64,000 bases of DNA from an uncultured Anaerobutyricum sp. (lineage in GTDB: Bacteria > Bacillota > Clostridia > Lachnospirales > Lachnospiraceae): NCBI RefSeq assembly GCF_934307085.1, contig NZ_CAKRCF010000006.1, forward strand, positions 1-64,000, read 5' to 3'. The notes beneath the pieces are model-generated. The model was given only the letters and a program-made list of their open reading frames with translations, searched no databases and was not told the origin of the DNA. The translations under genes were made by a program, and so were the position numbers. This document shows, in pieces, positions 9,944-18,705 of this stretch; the stretch's first letter is position 1, and every line of letters starts with the position of its first letter.

Positions 9944-11122
9944 ATGGGTATACAGATAATTAGTATCAGTCATAAAATTGCCCCTCTTCATGTAAGGGAA
10001 ATGTTTGCATTTACAGAGGAGCAGCAAAAACATATGATGCAAAAGATTACAGAACATTTGGAAGTTTCAGAATGTATCGTGTTATCTACCTGTAACCGAA
10101 CGGAAATGTATGTGTATTCTAGTTCGGAAAGCAAGGGATGTGTATTTAACCTAATGGAAGATGTGTTGCTTGGCGAGGCAGGTGCACAGGACGAAGAAGA
10201 TATTGGAAATTATCTTTTATTTTATCATGGGAAAAAGGCGATTCATCATCTGTTCCAAGTGGCGGCAGGGCTTGATTCCATGGTAATCGGAGAGGACCAG
10301 ATTCTCGGTCAGGTAAAGACAGCACATAAGCAGGCAAGAGAAGCAGGAACAACGGGAGTGTATTTGAATACATTTTTCCGTATGGCAGTTACAGGAGCAA
10401 AGAAAGTAAAAACGGAGACCGAGCTTTCAAAGACTTCTGTATCAACAGCAACGCTTGCACTTAAAGTAGCGGAAGAAGAACTGGGAACTTTAAAAGATAA
10501 AAAAGTTCTGATTATCGGTGCGACAGGTAAAATCGGCGGTATTGTCCTGATGAATATTCAGTCACTCCATCAGGCAGATATTTACGTTACGACACGAAAA
10601 AATAAGCTTATCCAGACGAAGCATGGGAATGATGATTTTACGACAATTGATTATGAGGACAGATATGACTATTTAAATGAGATGGATGTCATCATCAGTG
10701 CGACATCTAGTCCACACTATACACTGACGTACAGTAAGATGAAAAAACAGCTTACGACAGAGAAAAGAAGAGTATTTGTTGATTTGGCAGTGCCGATGGA
10801 TATTGAAGCAAAAATCAGTGCAGTGGAGGACACCTGTTATTATAACATTGATGATTTTACAAGAATCGCAAGAGAGAATAATCAGAAGAAGCTCAGAGAA
10901 GCGGAGGCAGCGTCAGGAATTCTTGATGAGTATGAACTCCAGTTTGAGCAGTGGATGGTATTCCAGAAGTCCCTATCCGTAATGGGAAAAGTCAGGGATA
11001 ACTTTGTAAAAGTGGCAGAGCATAAAGGCGTGGAAAAAGCATTTGACCACTTCTTCTATTGGGTACGTGAGAATAACACACCGGAAGATTTGGAGACCTT
11101 TTTTCAGTGTCTAAATCATTAA
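9944..11122 (+). CDS. hemA: Glutamyl-tRNA reductase
   Basis: 392 residues. It reduces glutamyl-tRNA(Glu) to glutamate-1-semialdehyde with NADPH. Catalytic Cys50 lies in VLSTCNRTEMY; HLFQVAAGLDSMVIGEDQILGQV and the Rossmann segment KKVLIIGATGKIGG follow in family order. The protein is a little shorter than the usual ~420 residues: the C-terminal dimerisation region is compact. The 3' end of the gene, including the stop, is repeated as a decayed tandem copy immediately downstream. Confidence 0.95.
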   Translation: MGIQIISISHKIAPLHVREMFAFTEEQQKHMMQKITEHLEVSECIVLSTCNRTEMYVYSSSESKGCVFNLMEDVLLGEAGAQDEEDIGNYLLFYHGKKAIHHLFQVAAGLDSMVIGEDQILGQVKTAHKQAREAGTTGVYLNTFFRMAVTGAKKVKTETELSKTSVSTATLALKVAEEELGTLKDKKVLIIGATGKIGGIVLMNIQSLHQADIYVTTRKNKLIQTKHGNDDFTTIDYEDRYDYLNEMDVIISATSSPHYTLTYSKMKKQLTTEKRRVFVDLAVPMDIEAKISAVEDTCYYNIDDFTRIARENNQKKLREAEAASGILDEYELQFEQWMVFQKSLSVMGKVRDNFVKVAEHKGVEKAFDHFFYWVRENNTPEDLETFFQCLNH

Positions 11123-11217
11123 AAAGGACGATAGACAGATACTTAGCAAGAGAAAGAGACCTTTTCCAGTGCCTGGATTATTAAAAAACGATAATAGACA
11201 GGTCTTAAGTAGGAAAA
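11093..11217. repeat. Decayed ~63-bp tandem duplication of the hemA 3' end
   Basis: Unit 1 (11093-11155) covers the last ten codons of hemA and following spacer; unit 2 (11156 to about 11217) repeats it with scattered changes. Shared blocks include GAGACCTTTT, CAGTG, TTATTAAAAA-like sequence and GATAGACAG/AATAGACAG. The second unit is non-coding. It probably arose by slippage or unequal exchange. Confidence 0.8.
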
Positions 11218-11277
11218 AGAAAAATTTTGCAAGTTATCGAAAGCAGACCGGAATACCGGTTTTAGAAGGAGAAAACA

Positions 11278-12033
11278 ATGGGTAAATTATATGCAGTTGG
11301 GTTCGGTCCAGGTGGATATGAACATATGACAGCAAAGGCAATTGATGTAATTAAAAATGCAGACATCATTACAGGATACACTACATATGTAGAGATGTTA
11401 AAAAAGTTTTTCCCAGAAAAAGAGTACGTGGCAACACCGATGACAAAAGAGATGGATCGTTGCCGTATGGCAGTTGATTTAGCTGCCGAAGGGAAGACGG
11501 TTGCAATGGTAAGTTCCGGGGACAGCGGAATTTACGGAATGGCAGGAATTCTTTTAGAGATTGCCAATGAGAAAAAGGCAGATGTTGAGATTGAGACTGT
11601 TCCAGGTGTGACAGCAGCCAGTGCAGCAGCTTCTATTCTTGGAGCACCTTTGATGCACGATTTTACGATTATCAGTTTAAGTGATTTAATGACACCTTAT
11701 TCTCTCATTATGAAGAGAGTGGATTGTGCTGGACAGGGTGATTTCATCGTATGTCTTTATAATCCAAAGAGCAAAAAAAGAGCAGATTATGTAGAAAAGG
11801 CTGCAGAAATCCTTATGAAATATCGTGATGGTAAAACTCCAGTTGGTGTTGTTCGTCATGCAGGAAGAGAAGAAGAGTCTTCTTATATTACAACACTCGA
11901 TGCAGTAAAAGATGCACCAATTGATATGTTCAGTATCGTTATTGTCGGCAATTCCAACACATATGTACGCGATGGTAAGATGATTACCCCAAGAGGATAT
12001 GAAGACAAATACGGATTCGCGAATGTAGAATAA
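11278..12033 (+). CDS. cbiH: Cobalt-precorrin-3 C17-methyltransferase
   Basis: 251 residues. It methylates C17 and contracts the ring of cobalt-precorrin-3. GKLYAVGFGPGGYEHMT at the N-terminus, SGDSGIYGMAGILLE, PGVTAASAAASILGAPLMHDF and CLYNPKSKKR are the CbiH/CobJ signatures. The length is that of a stand-alone CbiH, so it is not the CbiG-CbiH fusion seen in some relatives, which matters because no cbiG was found in the window. It has a good AGAAGGAG site. A small perfect hairpin (TGTAAGC/GCTTACA, about 12040-12062) separates it from the next gene. Confidence 0.95.
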   Translation: MGKLYAVGFGPGGYEHMTAKAIDVIKNADIITGYTTYVEMLKKFFPEKEYVATPMTKEMDRCRMAVDLAAEGKTVAMVSSGDSGIYGMAGILLEIANEKKADVEIETVPGVTAASAAASILGAPLMHDFTIISLSDLMTPYSLIMKRVDCAGQGDFIVCLYNPKSKKRADYVEKAAEILMKYRDGKTPVGVVRHAGREEESSYITTLDAVKDAPIDMFSIVIVGNSNTYVRDGKMITPRGYEDKYGFANVE

Positions 12034-12089
12034 GATGAGTATGTAAGCGTTTTTTGCTTACAAACTTATTATACGAGTGGAGGAATAAG

Positions 12090-14531
12090 ATGAAAAATAT
12101 CATCAAAATCGGAACGAGAAAGAGTAAGTTAGCTCTGATTCAGACCGATATTGTAAAAGATAAAATTAAAAAAGCTTTTCCTGAAATAGAAGTAGAAATA
12201 GTAAAGATTGATACAAAGGGAGACCAGATTCTTGATAAATCCCTTACTTCTTTTGGTGGGAAAGGTGTATTTACTGCTGAGCTTGAAGCAGAACTTCTTT
12301 CCGGTGCAGTAGATATTGCAGTTCACAGCGCGAAGGATATGCCAATGGATTTCCCAGAAGGTTTGGAAATTGGGGCAGTGCTTGACAGGGCGGATGTGAG
12401 AGATACTTTTGTTACTACAACAGGCAAAACATTAGAAGAATTAGAGCCGGGAAGTATTGTTGGAACAAGCTCTCTTAGAAGAGAATTATTAATTAAAGAA
12501 ATTAATCCATATGTAAATATCAAACTTCTTCGAGGCAACGTACAGACTCGTTTAAGTAAGCTTCGTGACGGTCAGTATGACGGAATTATTCTTGCGGCAG
12601 CAGGTATCGAAAGACTTGGATATGAAAAGGAGGAAGGACTTCACTATCAGTATCTTGACCCAGATGTATTTCTTCCGGCGGCAGGACAGGGAATCCTTGC
12701 AGTAGAAAGTCGTACAGAGGATGCGGAGATGGCAGAAATCCTTGCGGCAATCCACAGCGAAAAAGCAGAATGTCTTTTAATGGCAGAGAGAGCCTTCTTA
12801 AAGACAATCGGTGGAAGTTGTAACGCACCTGCTGCAGCTCTTTGCCGGGAAGAAAATGGCGAATTTTCTATGCGTGCGATGTATGTGAAAGATGGAGTTC
12901 ATAGTCGAAAAACATATATGGCGGTGAATATTGAAGATGCTTTGGCAGAAAAAGCTATGACCAGAAAAAATAAAGTGGAAATAGCAAACGAGCTTGGTAT
13001 CAGCGTTGCTCACGAAGTAAACAAAGGCATGGTATATCTTGTCGGTGCTGGTCCTGGAGATGAAGATCTCATGACAAGAAAGGGACTTCGCCTTTTAAGA
13101 GAGGCAGATGTTGTTGTTTATGATAACCTTGCTTCTAGTTCTCTTTTAAATGAAGTAAGAGATGATGCAGAACTTATTTACGCAGGAAAGCGTTCTTCGA
13201 ATCATCATTTAAAACAGTATGAGACAAACGAGCTTTTAGTGAAGCTTGCATTAGAAGGAAAAAATGTTGTCCGCTTAAAGGGCGGTGACCCATATATCTT
13301 CGGCCGTGGCGGTGAAGAAGGACAGGAACTTAGAGAAGCTGGTGTTGACTTTGAAGTTGTACCGGGAATTTCTTCTTCTTATTCTGTTCCAGCATACTGT
13401 GGTATTCCAGTGACACATCGTGATTTCGCATCTTCTTTCCATGTGATTACCGGTCATGAAGGCAATCATAAAAATGGTGTGAGTGTATTAAACTACGAGA
13501 CACTTGCGAAAGAAGAAGGAACATTGATTTTCCTTATGGGGCTGAAAAATCTTCCGAATATCGTAGCTTCTCTTATCGAGAATGGCAAAGATCCTGCGAC
13601 ACCAGTCGGTGTACTTCAGGAAGGAACAACAGCAAGACAGCGCGTTGCAACAGGAACACTTGCAGATATTGTGGAAGTTGTAAAACGTGAAGGAATTAAG
13701 ACCCCAGCTATTACAGTTGTAGGTGATGTCGTAGGGTTACGTCAAGTACTCGACTGGTACGGACACAAACCTTTATCTGGAAAAAGTGTTCTTGTAACAG
13801 GAACAACCTCTATGGTAGAGCGCCTTTCTCCAATTTTGAAGGAGGAGGGAGCAGAAGCCATTTCCTTCAGTTTAATCCGCACTGAGAGAATGAGACTTCC
13901 AGAGTTAGATGTCGCATTGAAGGAAATAGATAAGTATAACTGGATTGTATTTACCAGTGCAAACGGCGTGGAATGTTTCTTTGAGGAAATGCAGGAAGTT
14001 CGTAAAGATATCAGAGATTTAGCGCATATCCGCTTTGCTGTTATTGGAGATGGAACGAAAAAGGCATTGGAAGACCATGGAATTTTCTGTGATTTTATTC
14101 CGACAGCATATTCTTCAAAAGATATGGCAGAAGCAATGGTTCCTTATATCGGAAAAGATGAAAATGTTCTTCTTCTTCGTGCAGAGGAAGCAAACAGAGT
14201 GCTTCCAGATGCATTAGAAGAAGCTGGCATTTCCCACACATGCATTTCTCTTTATCATACCGTAACGGATGAGAGAAAAGCAGATGAATTGAATCGTTTG
14301 ATTAAGATGGCTGACTATGTAACATTTGCAAGTTCCAGTGCAGTTCGAGCCTTTGTATCTATGGTAGATAATCTTGACGAGGTTAAAGGAAAATATATCA
14401 GTATTGGCCCGGTTACAACAAAGACTGCACAGGAAAATGGTCTCTCCATTGCAAAAACTGCTGTTGTATATACAGCAAGAGGTATGGTAGAAACAATGAT
14501 TCAGGATGCAGTGGAAGAAGGTCAGAAATAA
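12090..14531 (+). CDS. hemC-cobA-hemD: Fused hydroxymethylbilane synthase / uroporphyrinogen-III methyltransferase / uroporphyrinogen-III synthase
   Basis: 813 residues from ATG 12090, preferred because GGAGGAATAAG precedes it; the frame is open 36 bases further up. Domain 1 (about 1-300) is HemC: KIGTRKSKLALIQTD, AVHSAKDMP and Cys244 in GGSCNAP, the expected dipyrromethane attachment site. Domain 2 (about 313-550) is the SUMT methylase: VYLVGAGPGDEDLMT, KGGDPYIFGRGGEE, PGISSSYSVPAYCGIPVTHR. Domain 3 (about 556-813) is HemD: KSVLVTGTTSMVERL and NWIVFTSANGV. One protein would thus convert porphobilinogen to precorrin-2, channelling flux to the siro/corrin branch. cobA-hemD fusions are known; including HemC as well is less common. 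It abuts cobS with no spacer. Confidence 0.94.
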   Translation: MKNIIKIGTRKSKLALIQTDIVKDKIKKAFPEIEVEIVKIDTKGDQILDKSLTSFGGKGVFTAELEAELLSGAVDIAVHSAKDMPMDFPEGLEIGAVLDRADVRDTFVTTTGKTLEELEPGSIVGTSSLRRELLIKEINPYVNIKLLRGNVQTRLSKLRDGQYDGIILAAAGIERLGYEKEEGLHYQYLDPDVFLPAAGQGILAVESRTEDAEMAEILAAIHSEKAECLLMAERAFLKTIGGSCNAPAAALCREENGEFSMRAMYVKDGVHSRKTYMAVNIEDALAEKAMTRKNKVEIANELGISVAHEVNKGMVYLVGAGPGDEDLMTRKGLRLLREADVVVYDNLASSSLLNEVRDDAELIYAGKRSSNHHLKQYETNELLVKLALEGKNVVRLKGGDPYIFGRGGEEGQELREAGVDFEVVPGISSSYSVPAYCGIPVTHRDFASSFHVITGHEGNHKNGVSVLNYETLAKEEGTLIFLMGLKNLPNIVASLIENGKDPATPVGVLQEGTTARQRVATGTLADIVEVVKREGIKTPAITVVGDVVGLRQVLDWYGHKPLSGKSVLVTGTTSMVERLSPILKEEGAEAISFSLIRTERMRLPELDVALKEIDKYNWIVFTSANGVECFFEEMQEVRKDIRDLAHIRFAVIGDGTKKALEDHGIFCDFIPTAYSSKDMAEAMVPYIGKDENVLLLRAEEANRVLPDALEEAGISHTCISLYHTVTDERKADELNRLIKMADYVTFASSSAVRAFVSMVDNLDEVKGKYISIGPVTTKTAQENGLSIAKTAVVYTARGMVETMIQDAVEEGQK

Positions 14532-15311
14532 ATGAAAACTCAGATAAAACGTTTTTTGTTAACCCTTGGCTTTATGACACGAATTCCTGTCAATGTAGAT
14601 CTTGGCGAAGTAAAAGATGAAGACATGCATAAAGGATTTTTATATTATCCGGTTGTTGGTCTGATTCTTGGACTTTGTGATATGGTAGTATTTCTTCTCA
14701 TAAGCCTTATTTTGCCAGAAGTATTTGGAATCCTTTTTGCAATGCTTGCCAATCTCTGTCTGACAGGAGCCTTTCATTTAGACGGACTTTCCGATACCGC
14801 AGACGGAATTTACTCTGCAAGAACAAGAGAGCGTATGCTTGAAATCATGAAGGATAGCCGTATTGGAACAAACGGTGCCGTAGCGATGTGCTTTGATCTG
14901 GCATTGAAATTTGCCGGAATTTATTACAGCGATATAAGATGGCTGATGATTCTTCTTATGCCAATCGCCGGAAAAATGGTACAGGGAGCGATTGTGTATA
15001 AAGCAATTTACCCTCGTGAAAAAGGGATTGGTATTTATGTAGGAACTGTTAGCCTTGGAACTGTAATTGGTACAGTTATTCTTGGACTTATCGCAATGGT
15101 ACTTGCGTTTTCCTATTGGGGAATTCTTATCTTTGCAGTGCTCTTTGGATTTGCTTACCTTTTCCGTGTGTATATTACAGGAAAAATCGGTGGAATTACT
15201 GGAGATGTTATGGGAGCAGGAAGTGAGCTTGCGGAAGTATTATTGCTTCTTATAGTTATTGTGCTTACAAAGTATACGGGAATGACACCCTTATCATTAT
15301 TTCCATTTTAG
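14532..15311 (+). CDS. cobS: Adenosylcobinamide-GDP ribazoletransferase (cobalamin synthase)
   Basis: 259 residues. This integral membrane enzyme joins adenosylcobinamide-GDP to alpha-ribazole (or its phosphate), the final assembly step. FHLDGLSDTADGIYS with its acidic residues, followed by RMLEIMKDSRIGTNGA, is the Mg-binding signature; several hydrophobic spans follow. The ATG starts on the base after the preceding TAA, so it is translationally coupled to the hemC-cobA-hemD fusion. No cobU or cobC lies beside it. Confidence 0.95.
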   Translation: MKTQIKRFLLTLGFMTRIPVNVDLGEVKDEDMHKGFLYYPVVGLILGLCDMVVFLLISLILPEVFGILFAMLANLCLTGAFHLDGLSDTADGIYSARTRERMLEIMKDSRIGTNGAVAMCFDLALKFAGIYYSDIRWLMILLMPIAGKMVQGAIVYKAIYPREKGIGIYVGTVSLGTVIGTVILGLIAMVLAFSYWGILIFAVLFGFAYLFRVYITGKIGGITGDVMGAGSELAEVLLLLIVIVLTKYTGMTPLSLFPF

Positions 15312-15479
15312 TTTTTAAAAATGAGATAATGATAAGGGAAAGTTGTAGAAAAAACTATTGATATCTATTTATATATGAAAGTGGAAAAATAGAAGTTTAT
15401 ATATAAATTTATGAAGTGGAAGCAAGGCTATACAAAAATATGAACAATATATGTTGGTATTAAAGTAGCAGAAGGGAAG

Positions 15480-16544
15480 ATGGTTATGACTCTGGAGGAA
15501 GCAATCAAAAAGATTCAGCCGCTGGATGAGGAGGCAATGGAATACACTCGTGCAAGATGGAATACTCTTGGAAAGCCTCTTCACAGTTTGGGAAGACTCG
15601 AAGAAATGGTGACACAGTTCGCTGGAATTTACCGCGATAAGAATCCGCATTTAGGGAAAAAAGCGGTTATTGTCATGGCAGCAGATAACGGTGTTGTAGC
15701 GGAAGGAGTTACCCAGACAGGGCAGGAAGTGACAAAGACAGTAACAGAAAATATGACAAAGCATAATGCGACAATCTGTATTATGTCCTCCATGAGTGGA
15801 GCAGATGTGTATCCCGTAGATATCGGAATTGCAACGGATTGTGACAATCCGGGTGTTCTTCCAAGAAAAATTAAATACGGAACAGACAACATGGCAAAAG
15901 GCCCTGCAATGTCGAGAGAAGAAGCGGTAAAAGCAATTGAAGTCGGCATCAGCATGGTAGCTGATTTAAAAGAAAAAGGCTATAACGTTCTTGCTACCGG
16001 AGAGATGGGTATTGGAAATACTACGACAAGCAGTGCTGTCTGTTCTGTTTTACTTGACCAGAATGTAGAAAAGGTAACCGGAAAAGGTGCCGGTCTTACA
16101 AACAAAGACTTGGAACATAAGATAGAAGTTATCAAACAGAGTATCGCACTCAATAAAGTAGATGCGAATGATCCGCTTGATGTATTAGCTAAAGTCGGTG
16201 GACTTGATATTGCCGGAATGGCTGGTTGCTATATCGGTGGTGCGGCACTCAATATTCCAGTATTTATTGATGGATTTATTTCTTCAGTAGCAGCGTTGAT
16301 TGCAATTCGTTTAGTGCCGGAATGTGCACCATACCTTTTCCCATCCCACTGTTCTAATGAACCTGCTGGACGAATGATTCTTGATGCGATTGGCAAACAG
16401 CCATACATTCTTGCCAATATGTGTCTTGGCGAGGGAACTGGAGCTGTTATGGGATTTACGATTGCAGATTATGCATTTAAGGCATACTGGGAATTGCCAA
16501 GTTTTGAGCAGACAAATTTCGGTACTTATGAGGAATTAAACTAA
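15480..16544 (+). CDS. cobT: Nicotinate-nucleotide:dimethylbenzimidazole phosphoribosyltransferase
   Basis: 354 residues (352 if ATG 15486 is used). It makes alpha-ribazole phosphate, activating the lower ligand of cobalamin. The general base is expected at Glu318 in CLGEGTGAVMGF; TGEMGIGNTTTSSAV and RPLHS-like N-terminal LGKPLHSLGRLE match the family. The start is set by AGAAGGGAAG just upstream. The preceding 168 bases are AT-rich with no clear signal. Confidence 0.95.
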   Translation: MVMTLEEAIKKIQPLDEEAMEYTRARWNTLGKPLHSLGRLEEMVTQFAGIYRDKNPHLGKKAVIVMAADNGVVAEGVTQTGQEVTKTVTENMTKHNATICIMSSMSGADVYPVDIGIATDCDNPGVLPRKIKYGTDNMAKGPAMSREEAVKAIEVGISMVADLKEKGYNVLATGEMGIGNTTTSSAVCSVLLDQNVEKVTGKGAGLTNKDLEHKIEVIKQSIALNKVDANDPLDVLAKVGGLDIAGMAGCYIGGAALNIPVFIDGFISSVAALIAIRLVPECAPYLFPSHCSNEPAGRMILDAIGKQPYILANMCLGEGTGAVMGFTIADYAFKAYWELPSFEQTNFGTYEELN

Positions 16545-16740
16545 AATCTTTTAATGAATTCTATTGGACATACATTATGGAATTTATAGGGATTAATTTA
16601 AGATTAAAGATTTTTAATAGGTTATTTGTAAGGATGGTTACAAATTGAAAAAGTTAAATATAATGTGAACGCAGAACCTTTTTATACTTGATTTTGTAAA
16701 AAAGATTTTAAAGATACATTATGAAATGCAGGAGGAAGTT

Positions 16741-17373
16741 ATGTTAGATAAGATTCAAATCGTAAAACCTGCTGAAATCGAAAAAAGAAGTATGGAAATC
16801 ATCACAGGCGAATTAAATGGAAGAACCTGGCCGGAACCCGAGTTCTCCATTGTAAAAAGATGTATCCACACTTCTGCAGATTTTGATTATGCAGATAACT
16901 TATGCTTTTCTGAAAATGCGGCCAATATCGGTGTGGAGGCTTTAAAAAATGGAGCATATATCGTAACTGATACAAGAATGGCATGGTCAGGAATTAACAA
17001 GAAAAAGCTGGCATCTTTCGGAGGAGAAGCTCATTGCTTCATGTCTGATGATGATGTGGCAAAAGAAGCAAAAGAACGTGGTTGTACAAGAGCGGCTATC
17101 TGTATGGAAAGAGGAGCGGTTCTAGCAGAGGAGAAAAACGTCATTTTTGCTATCGGAAATGCGCCAACAGCTTTAATTCGTTTATATGAATTGATTAAGG
17201 AAGGCAAATTAAAACCAGCGTTAATTATTGGTGCGCCAGTTGGCTTTGTTAATGTAGTAGAATCCAAAGAACTGATTATGGAAGCCGGAGTTCCTTTCAT
17301 AGTTCCGAAAGGACGAAAGGGCGGCAGTAACATTGCAGCAACGATTTGTAATGCGATGTTGTATCAGTTGTAA
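16741..17373 (+). CDS. cbiC: Cobalt-precorrin-8 methylmutase
   Basis: 210 residues from ATG 16741, chosen because GCAGGAGGAAG lies just upstream; the frame extends 15 bases further. It moves the C11 methyl to C12 to give cobyrinate. Catalytic His43 in KRCIHTSADFDYAD and the later KRKGGSN-like GRKGGSNIAATICNA end are diagnostic. The 196-bp spacer before it contains only a perfect 8-bp hairpin (ATTTGTAA/TTACAAAT, 16624-16645). Confidence 0.95.
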   Translation: MLDKIQIVKPAEIEKRSMEIITGELNGRTWPEPEFSIVKRCIHTSADFDYADNLCFSENAANIGVEALKNGAYIVTDTRMAWSGINKKKLASFGGEAHCFMSDDDVAKEAKERGCTRAAICMERGAVLAEEKNVIFAIGNAPTALIRLYELIKEGKLKPALIIGAPVGFVNVVESKELIMEAGVPFIVPKGRKGGSNIAATICNAMLYQL

Positions 17374-17451
17374 AAATTATTTTCTAAAAAATGAGTTTGA
17401 ATAAATCATTTTAAGAGATTATTTTCATGAAAATATATTGGAATTGAATTT

Positions 17452-18528
17452 ATGAAAAAACTAAGAGAAGGAGTTTCCACCGGCTCCTGTATGACCGGTG
17501 GAGCGGAGGCTTCCGTGATCTGGCAGACAACGGGTAAATGTCCTTCGGTGGTGAAGGTGGATACCCCAATCGGGAAAAAGCTTTATCTTGATATTATTCC
17601 AAGAGAGTTCGGAGTCTGCGGCGTGGTAAAAGATGCTGGAGATGATCCGGACGTAACAAATGGAAGCGAGATTATCACAAAGGTTGAGCTGTTTGAGGAA
17701 GAGGGAGACATTTCCTTTTTCGGAGGAGAAGGAGTCGGCACTATCACGCAGGAAGGATTAAAGATTCCTCCGGGACAGCCGGCGATTAATCCCGTTCCCC
17801 GTCAGATGGCAGAAAAGGCAATCCGAAAGATTATCGGCAATAAAAAGGCAAATGTAACCGTAAGTATTCCGGGTGGAAAAGAACTTGCCAAAAAGACATT
17901 TAATCCAAGGCTTGGGATTGTAGATGGACTTTCAGTTCTTGGAACGACAGGGATTGTCCGGCCGATGAGTGAGGAAGCGATGAAAGATTCTCTGATTGCG
18001 GAACTTGATATGTATGCAAAACAGGGACATAAAACCATTCTTTTTGTACTTGGAGGAACGGGAGAGACCGCATTAAAAGAACAGTACGGCGAATTTCAGT
18101 GCATTTTGCAGGTAAGCAATTACATCGGCTTTATGATAGAAGAAGCGGTGGAAAGAGGCTTTACTGATATTTTAATCGGAGGTTTTGTCGGCAAACTTGT
18201 AAAAGTAGCCTCGGGCACAATGAATACGCACAGTCATGTGGCAGACGGGCGAATCGAAACTATCTGTACCCATGCAGCACTTCATGCTGCACCGACTTCC
18301 GTTATCAAAAAGATTTATGACTGTCTCACGACAAAGGCAGCAATGAAGATTGTTGAAGAAGAAGGCCTGATGGATATCTGGCCGGACATGGCACAGAAAG
18401 CATCGGAGTATTGCGAGAAAACCGCCCACAAAATGGCGAGAGTAGGCATCATTTTTCTTGATGGACAAAATGAAATTCTGGCGGCGAGCGAGAATATAAA
18501 AGAAGTACTTTCAGCCTGCAAGAAATAA
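17452..18528 (+). CDS. cbiD: Cobalt-precorrin-5B C1-methyltransferase
   Basis: 358 residues. It methylates C1 in the anaerobic pathway and marks this cluster as the early-cobalt route, since the aerobic pathway uses a different enzyme (CobF). The N-terminal LREGVSTGSCMTGGAEAS, VVKDAGDDPDVTNG and GGEGVGTITQEGLKIPPG are characteristic; NTHSHVADGR lies near the C-terminus. Base composition is slightly richer in GC than its neighbours. No strong Shine-Dalgarno site precedes the ATG. Confidence 0.96.
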   Translation: MKKLREGVSTGSCMTGGAEASVIWQTTGKCPSVVKVDTPIGKKLYLDIIPREFGVCGVVKDAGDDPDVTNGSEIITKVELFEEEGDISFFGGEGVGTITQEGLKIPPGQPAINPVPRQMAEKAIRKIIGNKKANVTVSIPGGKELAKKTFNPRLGIVDGLSVLGTTGIVRPMSEEAMKDSLIAELDMYAKQGHKTILFVLGGTGETALKEQYGEFQCILQVSNYIGFMIEEAVERGFTDILIGGFVGKLVKVASGTMNTHSHVADGRIETICTHAALHAAPTSVIKKIYDCLTTKAAMKIVEEEGLMDIWPDMAQKASEYCEKTAHKMARVGIIFLDGQNEILAASENIKEVLSACKK

Positions 18529-18600
18529 TTAGTAATGTATAGCTTAAAGTAATGGCAAAATCCAGAAACAACTGCCGAAATTAGGACAACTGTGGAAGTT

Positions 18601-18624
18601 GGAGCATTTTTCAAACACGCTCTT
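18601..18624 (-). repeat. Fragment of the stop-codon-associated short element
   Basis: Read on the minus strand this is AAGAGCGTGTTTGAAAAATG followed by CTCC, matching one end of the elements at 37881 and 62005. The other end is not visible. It lies in the cbiD-cbiET spacer, which also holds decayed direct repeats around AACTGTGGAAGTT (18589) and AACTGTGGAGGTT (18690), the second being the functional ribosome-binding site. Confidence 0.5.
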
Positions 18625-18705
18625 GAAATAATTACAGAAATTAAAAATAGCAACAAAAACCAGAAAGAAAATAATTGCAGAAGTAAAATAACTGTGGAGG
18701 TTAGA

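Noticed and set aside
18592-18705. N-terminal extension of the CbiE-CbiT protein
   Set aside because: Low-complexity Lys/Asn-rich translation of repeat DNA; ATG 18706 has a clear ribosome-binding site and family start.
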